A DNA stretch of 64,000 bases, taken from NCBI RefSeq assembly GCF_018100795.1, contig NZ_JAGJDY010000002.1, positions 372,001 to 436,000 on the forward strand. The letters run 5' to 3'. Position numbers and translations under genes: made by a program. Positions 59,042-64,000 of this stretch are shown one piece after another; positions within the stretch are counted from its first letter, which is position 1, and the number at the start of each line of letters is the position of its first letter. Under the pieces are notes generated by a model. It saw nothing but the letters and a program-made list of their open reading frames with translations. It did no database searches and was not told where the DNA came from. Source of the DNA: Alteromonas sp. MMG017. GTDB taxonomy: Bacteria; Pseudomonadota; Gammaproteobacteria; Enterobacterales; Alteromonadaceae.

Positions 59042-60925
59042 ATGTGGTTAAAAAGACGTCAGGCTTTGGCGGTAGGCCACATCACGCTGCTAGTAAGCAG
59101 TCTGTTGTGGTCGCTAACAGTGTGCTCAGCCGTGCAGAATAGAAGCGCCTCAGCTGAGCCCCCCACCAAACCCAATATTGTGCTTATCGTTACAGACGAT
59201 CAGGGCTATGGGGATATTGGGCGTCACAATAACCCGATTATTCAAACCCCCAATATTGACGATATTGCGGCGCAAAGTGCCAGGCTGACTAACTTTCATG
59301 TAGACCCCACATGTTCTCCCACGCGATCTGCTTTGTTAACGGGTAAACACTCCCTGAGAGCTGGCGTTTGGCACACTATTTTAGGGCGGTACATGTTGGG
59401 CCCTGAACATGTCACTCTCGCTGAATCGCTTCAAGAAAATGGCTACAGAACCGGGATATTTGGCAAGTGGCACTTAGGTGATAATTATCCTTATCGCCCA
59501 CAAGACCAAGGGTTTGACGATGTACTCATTCATGGTGGCGGTGGCGTCGGCCAAACTCCAGATTATTGGGGCAATACCCAGTTTAATGACACCTATTACC
59601 GCAACGGTACACCCGAAAAATTCAGTGGTTACGCCACTAAAATCTGGTTTGATGAAGCCAAAAAGTTCATCGATAAACAACACGACACACCGTATTTTGC
59701 CTATATCGCACTCAATGCCCCCCATGGGCCTTACCGCGCCCCAGAAACTCACATTGAGCCCTACGAAAAGCGGGGTTTAAATCGAGACATGGCAAGCTTT
59801 TACGGTATGATCAGCTACATTGACGAGCAAGTCGGCGAGCTGCGTGCCCACCTACGCGCCCAAGATCAACTCGACAATACCATTTTTATTTTTATGACAG
59901 ACAACGGTAGCTCTTATAAGCCCACCGATGCGAAAACCCATTTAACTAAGCGCCACCTGCCGTTGGCTGAGCAATACCCTAATTGGCAGCCGAACGACAA
60001 TATGCGCGGCTATAAAGGGGAAGTGTATGAGGGAGGGCATCGGGTACCGTTCTTTATCTCTTACCCTAATGGCAATATCACAACCGGGGATTACGAAGCA
60101 ATAACCGCCCATTTTGACGTTATGCCAACGCTCTTAGAATTGGCAAATATTCCGCCGGTAAATAGCACCTTAGATGGCACAAGTTTAGCAACATACCTTA
60201 AGGGTGAGCAGGCAAACCGCTCTTTGGAAAGCAAGTTATCCGAACGAGCGATAGTGGTGACTAACCAACGCGTATATCACCCCAGCGTCAAACGTCCCAT
60301 CGCTATTGCGTTTCATCAGTGGCGCTACATTTCAGCCAACGACAGCGAAAAACTGTTTAACCTACAGCAAGACCCAAGCCAGCAAAATGACATTAAAAAC
60401 GACCATCCCGACATACTCGCCAGAATGCGCCAGCGCAAGCAAACTTGGTGGCAAGAGATGCAAAACAGTGGTTTTAAAGACCGCTATATTTCAGTTGGCA
60501 ATGACGCAGAAAACCCAGTACGCCTTAACGCGATGGATTGGATGGAAGTACCAGACAATCAAGCCGTGCCCTGGTTCATTGGCCATCAAGCCCCTGCGCC
60601 AGAATGGGACTACGTACATTGGTTAACAGAAGAAGATAAATACCAAGCGCTACCTTGGTATATCGATGTAGAGCAAGCGGCAAACTATCACGTTAAAGCT
60701 TACTTTCACGATATACCCGCCGCGACGCCGGTAAACAAACAGCTGTGTGTTATACAGGTGGGCGACAAACAGCTTTCCGCTCCCGTTTACGGTCGTGCCT
60801 CCCACTGTGCTATTACCTTACCCTTGGCCAAAGGCAAGCAAAAAATCAGTGCTTGGTTTACCGATAACAAACAAAGCCTGTCAAAAGAAAAAGCCGCCTT
60901 TTATCTCTATCTTGAACGTATCTAG
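59042..60925 (+). CDS. S1-family sulfatase with C-terminal extension, secreted
   Basis: A 627-residue formylglycine sulfatase with a signal peptide or signal anchor (about 10-30). Active-site residues: TDDQGYGD (metal), Cys91-Ser-Pro-Thr-Arg, FGKWHLGDNYPYRP, and MTDNGSS (metal). A beta-rich C-terminal region (about 510-627) with YHVKAYFHD is additional to the core and may bind carbohydrate. It begins 2 bases after the GH2 stop, implying coupling, and is followed by a second sulfatase after 15 bases. It probably prepares sulfated galactose ends for the GH2 enzyme. Confidence 0.9.
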   Translation: MWLKRRQALAVGHITLLVSSLLWSLTVCSAVQNRSASAEPPTKPNIVLIVTDDQGYGDIGRHNNPIIQTPNIDDIAAQSARLTNFHVDPTCSPTRSALLTGKHSLRAGVWHTILGRYMLGPEHVTLAESLQENGYRTGIFGKWHLGDNYPYRPQDQGFDDVLIHGGGGVGQTPDYWGNTQFNDTYYRNGTPEKFSGYATKIWFDEAKKFIDKQHDTPYFAYIALNAPHGPYRAPETHIEPYEKRGLNRDMASFYGMISYIDEQVGELRAHLRAQDQLDNTIFIFMTDNGSSYKPTDAKTHLTKRHLPLAEQYPNWQPNDNMRGYKGEVYEGGHRVPFFISYPNGNITTGDYEAITAHFDVMPTLLELANIPPVNSTLDGTSLATYLKGEQANRSLESKLSERAIVVTNQRVYHPSVKRPIAIAFHQWRYISANDSEKLFNLQQDPSQQNDIKNDHPDILARMRQRKQTWWQEMQNSGFKDRYISVGNDAENPVRLNAMDWMEVPDNQAVPWFIGHQAPAPEWDYVHWLTEEDKYQALPWYIDVEQAANYHVKAYFHDIPAATPVNKQLCVIQVGDKQLSAPVYGRASHCAITLPLAKGKQKISAWFTDNKQSLSKEKAAFYLYLERI

Positions 60926-60940
60926 CACGAGGATTTAATC

Positions 60941-62512
60941 ATGTCAGCCATCAATGGAAAAACGCTGCTCGTAAGTACTGCTTTTTTATTACTATGCGGC
61001 TTAGGCATCAGTGGAAAAGCCTATACCCGAACCCAAGTGCAGAGTGAAAGTGAAACAGTAAAAAATAAACCTAATATCGTTATTTTTTATGTGGACGATC
61101 TCGGTTACAACGATATTGGCGCTAATGGCGGTACCCTGGTAAGTACACCAAATATCGACCAACTCGCCAGCAAGGGTATCCGCTTCACTGACGCCCATAG
61201 CTCGTCAGCGACATGCACCCCTTCGCGCTATTCCTTGCTCACAGGGGAATACGCTTTTAGAAACAACGCAGCCGTACTGCCAGGTGACGCGCCTCTTATC
61301 ATTAACGTGAATAAGTCAACCTTGCCCGATATGCTCAGCAAGGCCGGCTATACCAGTGCCATGGTAGGCAAATGGCACTTAGGGTTAGGTGACGGCGAGA
61401 GCCAAGTCGATTGGAATCAAGAAGTTAAACCCGGCCCACGACAGGTGGGCTTTGATTACAGCTTTATCCTGCCCTCAACCGGTGATCGCGTACCGTCTGT
61501 ATACATGGAAAACGGCCGAGTGCAGAATTTAGATCCCATGGACCCGCTAAAAATAAGTTACGTGGAAAAGATTGGTCAGCGTCCCACAGGACGTGAAAAC
61601 CCTGAATTATTGCGCCAGCAAGCTGATAATCAACACAGTGATACCATTATCAATGGCATCAGCCGGATCGGGTTTATGCAAGGGGGGAAATCCGCTGAAT
61701 GGAAAGACGAAGAGTTCTACCAAGTCTTCACGAATAAAGCCAATCACTTCATCGAACAAAACGCGAAAAAGCCGTTTTTCTTGTTTTTCTCATTTCATGA
61801 TATTCACGTACCACGTTTGCCTAACGAGCGCTTTTTAGGAAAAAGCCCTTTGGGTATTCGCGGTGATGCCATTATGCAAATGGACTGGATTACCGGACAG
61901 GTCGTAGCCAAACTAAAAGCAATCAACGCCCTAGACAACACGCTTATTATTTTTACCAGTGACAACGGGCCTGTGTTGAATGACGGCTATCAAGACGGTG
62001 CTGACAACACCTTGAGTCAGCATCAGCCTGGGGGTTTATATCGTGGTGGTAAATACAGCGCTTACGAAGCCGGCACGCGAGTTCCTACCATTGTGCATTA
62101 CCCAGCGAAAGTGAAAGCTGGGGTGAGCGATGCTCTGGTCAGTCAAATTGATATTTACGCCTCTTTGGCATCTATGCTCGATATTGAACTAGATGACAAA
62201 GAAGCCATTGATAGCGAAGATTATCTAGCAACATGGTTAAACAGTGACACTGCAGGCAGAACTGAGCTGATTGAAGAGTCATACACGTTGGCACTTCGTA
62301 CCGGTGACTGGAAATTCATTGCCCCCACAGATAAAACCAACCCTTGGATTGCCAGTGATAAACGCATTGAGTCAGGCATGTCCCCTACCCCACAATTATT
62401 TAACCTGAAGGACGATCCACAAGAGCAACATAACGTGTTTATCAAGCACCCAGACAAAGTCACTCAATATAGCCAGCGCATTGCAGATTTGGTTAAACGT
62501 GAAACGCGCTAA
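60941..62512 (+). CDS. S1-family sulfatase, secreted
   Basis: A 523-residue formylglycine sulfatase. Features: signal peptide (about 1-26), YVDDLGYND, Cys92-Thr-Pro-Ser-Arg, GKWHLGLGDG, and FTSDNGPV. It is the last gene of the GH2 operon; GAGGA lies 8 bases before the ATG. It is more like the sulfatase at 43785 than the adjacent one, sharing the GGKYSAYEAGTRVP-type block and the C-terminal half with the CTPSR/CAPTR group. Which galactose or anhydrogalactose position is desulfated cannot be told from sequence. Confidence 0.9.
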   Translation: MSAINGKTLLVSTAFLLLCGLGISGKAYTRTQVQSESETVKNKPNIVIFYVDDLGYNDIGANGGTLVSTPNIDQLASKGIRFTDAHSSSATCTPSRYSLLTGEYAFRNNAAVLPGDAPLIINVNKSTLPDMLSKAGYTSAMVGKWHLGLGDGESQVDWNQEVKPGPRQVGFDYSFILPSTGDRVPSVYMENGRVQNLDPMDPLKISYVEKIGQRPTGRENPELLRQQADNQHSDTIINGISRIGFMQGGKSAEWKDEEFYQVFTNKANHFIEQNAKKPFFLFFSFHDIHVPRLPNERFLGKSPLGIRGDAIMQMDWITGQVVAKLKAINALDNTLIIFTSDNGPVLNDGYQDGADNTLSQHQPGGLYRGGKYSAYEAGTRVPTIVHYPAKVKAGVSDALVSQIDIYASLASMLDIELDDKEAIDSEDYLATWLNSDTAGRTELIEESYTLALRTGDWKFIAPTDKTNPWIASDKRIESGMSPTPQLFNLKDDPQEQHNVFIKHPDKVTQYSQRIADLVKRETR

Positions 62513-62660
62513 TGTAAAATTTTGCGTGTATGGTTTCGAGTGTGATACCTATCCGATTGGTCTGTTAAATCAGCAGCATTAGCTTAATTAATGGATGACT
62601 AAATTAGCAAGGGGCACGCCAGTAATACGTCAACAACACACCTGCAATACTCTAGTATTC

Positions 62661-63542
62661 CTAACTAGGCTTCGGGGGAAAAGCGCGGATCGTGTACTCT
62701 TTGCGAAACGCGCTGGGCGTCACGCCCGTTTCCTTTTTGAACGTGCGAGAAAAATGAAAAATATCACAAAACCCGCAACGTTCAGCCACTCTATCAATAC
62801 TGTCAGCCCCCAATAACAAACGCTGTTTCGCTAAAGCGATTTGCTTGTGCACCATATATCGTTTTGGAGATACATTAAACGCGGCTTTAAATTTTCGTGA
62901 AAAATGCTCAGGCGACATGTTTGCTGCCTCGGCAAGTGCGATCAAACTTGGTGGATTTGCGACGTGTTGATTGATAACGCTAAGGGATGAAACAAGCGCA
63001 GGGTGCAACAAATGTTTACGCTGCTGGGGCACATCATCAAAAATATGCATAAATGGCCGCAATAGGTTTAACAGTAAGCTCTGACGCTCTAGCACCGCGC
63101 TTGGGCGCATCGTCTGCATTGCTGTAATCAGCTCGTCAAACAAGGTGCTTACTACATCCGGATTAGTGCATTTCACTCTACACGGCTTACCGTATAGCAT
63201 AAATAAATCCAATCCCTCATCAAGACTCGCCTGAAAGTGGGCCCACTTAAAGCCTAGCTTTCCTTGAGCTGAATGAGACAGTAACTGATAAGGCGGAATG
63301 AGGTATAAGTACCCTGGCTCCATAATGAGCACACGATCGCTAAAATGTAATTCGGCTACCCCAGACTCAACATAATAAATTCGATTGTAGTGATTAACGA
63401 ACTGGCTACCGTTCCACTCTGCCCCTATTTGCATATCAAAGGCGGCATATACGTGAAAATGCACCTTGCTGAATAGCGCATCAGGCTGCAGGTTTTGCCA
63501 CACAAACCCGCCCGAGCCAGTTTCAAATTGTTCAATTAACAT
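62661..63542 (-). CDS. AraC-family transcriptional regulator
   Basis: A 293-residue regulator: N-terminal cupin (about 30-140, GYLYLIPPYQLLSHS) and C-terminal AraC HTH (about 190-290; IALAEAANMSPEHFSRKF, RCGFCDIFHFSRTF, KKETGVTPSAFRKEY). It is convergent with the sulfatase operon and divergent from the membrane protein at 63712. A perfect 16-bp palindrome lies in the divergent gap. It is a candidate for the regulator that recognises the shared operator element of the block. Confidence 0.9.
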   Translation of the reverse strand: MLIEQFETGSGGFVWQNLQPDALFSKVHFHVYAAFDMQIGAEWNGSQFVNHYNRIYYVESGVAELHFSDRVLIMEPGYLYLIPPYQLLSHSAQGKLGFKWAHFQASLDEGLDLFMLYGKPCRVKCTNPDVVSTLFDELITAMQTMRPSAVLERQSLLLNLLRPFMHIFDDVPQQRKHLLHPALVSSLSVINQHVANPPSLIALAEAANMSPEHFSRKFKAAFNVSPKRYMVHKQIALAKQRLLLGADSIDRVAERCGFCDIFHFSRTFKKETGVTPSAFRKEYTIRAFPPKPS

Positions 63543-63599
63543 TATCTATAATCACCTTAATACACAAAGAGGCTTGACTACACTCGCTGAAAAATATCG

Positions 63600-63615
63600 A
63601 TTTCACTAGTGAAAT
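63600..63615. promoter_or_regulatory. 16-bp perfect palindrome ATTTCACTAGTGAAAT
   Basis: A fully symmetrical site, followed by a third ATTTCA half-site at 63620-63625, in the promoter gap between the AraC gene (start 63542) and the gene at 63712. A repressor or autoregulatory site is the simplest reading. Confidence 0.5.
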
Positions 63616-63711
63616 ATCAATTTCATACAAATATACATCAAGATTATCAATGGTGACACCTTTAACATCTGCGTAACATTGATTACATCTAAAATACACT
63701 TAAAGATAACT

Positions 63712-64000
63712 ATGGATTTATTTCAATTCTTTGCGCGCTTTCATGTACTGGTGTTGCACTTGCCTATCGGTATTCTCATGTTGGCAGCCTTGGTAGAGAT
63801 GGTCATTCGTTTTAAAGGCCAAGCACGAAGTGCACTGCTCAACATAGTTTGGTTCTGGGGTGCCGCTTCAGCTGTTGCGGCTTGCGTACTGGGCTGGATG
63901 TTGTCTCAAGCCGATGGCTACAGTGCAGAGGCCATCTTTATACATCGTAGTTTTGGCATATCCGTGGCGATTACCGCTTGGATTTGCTGGTGGGTATTTA
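63712..64000 (+). CDS. DUF2231-like multi-pass membrane protein, truncated by window end
   Basis: The first 96 codons contain at least three predicted membrane helices: one near FHVLVLHLPIGILMLAAL, one in WFWGAASAVAACVLGWML, one starting at GISVAITAWICWW. The HLPIG histidine motif and spacing match the N-terminal membrane part of DUF2231-type proteins, which in algal-polysaccharide loci are often fused to cytochrome c (PSCyt1-like) domains and sit beside DUF1501/DUF1553 genes. The downstream part is outside the window, so function is open. Confidence 0.65.
   Translation, partial: MDLFQFFARFHVLVLHLPIGILMLAALVEMVIRFKGQARSALLNIVWFWGAASAVAACVLGWMLSQADGYSAEAIFIHRSFGISVAITAWICWWVF

Overview
The window looks like a chromosomal segment of a marine gammaproteobacterium, most likely an Alteromonadaceae relative such as Paraglaciecola or Alteromonas. 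That placement is inferred from the moderate-to-low GC, the mix of agarolytic/sulfatase genes with lignin-type aromatic catabolism, and a PEP-CTERM protein; no rRNA or tRNA is present to confirm it. There are two blocks: aromatic catabolism (1 to about 21,800) and red-algal polysaccharide utilisation (about 22,500 to 64,000).

Aromatic block. Positions 13,482-20,482 (minus strand) carry an essentially complete protocatechuate 4,5-cleavage (meta) operon: ligK, galD/ligU-type tautomerase, ligJ, ligI, ligA, ligB, ligC and an aldo/keto reductase. A divergent LysR-type regulator (20,623) has two tandem DNA-binding domains. This set converts protocatechuate to pyruvate and oxaloacetate. To its left are two smaller minus-strand operons and a single gene that look like a second ring-cleavage route for an unidentified phenol: two extradiol-type VOC dioxygenases (321, 9570), two FAH-family hydrolases (3267, 8454), a cyclase-family hydrolase (2476), an alpha/beta C-C hydrolase (1264), an amidohydrolase_2 decarboxylase-like protein (10711) and a Rieske ferredoxin (1). 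Two paralogous LysR regulators (4457, 12112) flank them. A VanA-like Rieske oxygenase (5670) with a divergent AraC regulator (6986) lies in between, next to a decayed formaldehyde dehydrogenase remnant (8053-8271).

Polysaccharide block. GH16, GH43, GH86, GH29 (two), GH2 (two), GH3, a second GH16, four S1-type sulfatases, SGNH/sialate-type esterases and an L-rhamnose/L-fucose-type mutarotase point to agar or porphyran (sulfated agarocolloid) breakdown. A six-gene minus-strand operon (30,220-39,743) combines an unusual GH2, a DUF5060/DUF4038-type hydrolase, a UxuB-like polyol/uronate dehydrogenase, an SSS symporter, a KDG-type kinase and a lipoprotein esterase; it looks like a uronate/KDG branch. 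Two AraC regulators (46,870; 62,661) serve the block. A recurring AT-rich sequence related to ATTTACATATGATA occurs upstream of nearly every transcription unit in the block and is proposed as its shared operator. No TonB receptor or SusD gene is in the window.

The window opens inside the Rieske ferredoxin gene and closes inside a DUF2231-like membrane protein gene. The 5.4-5.7, 7.9-8.4, 13.0-13.5, 21.8-22.6 and 25.3-25.7 kb gaps hold simple repeats, hairpins and gene relics rather than intact genes.
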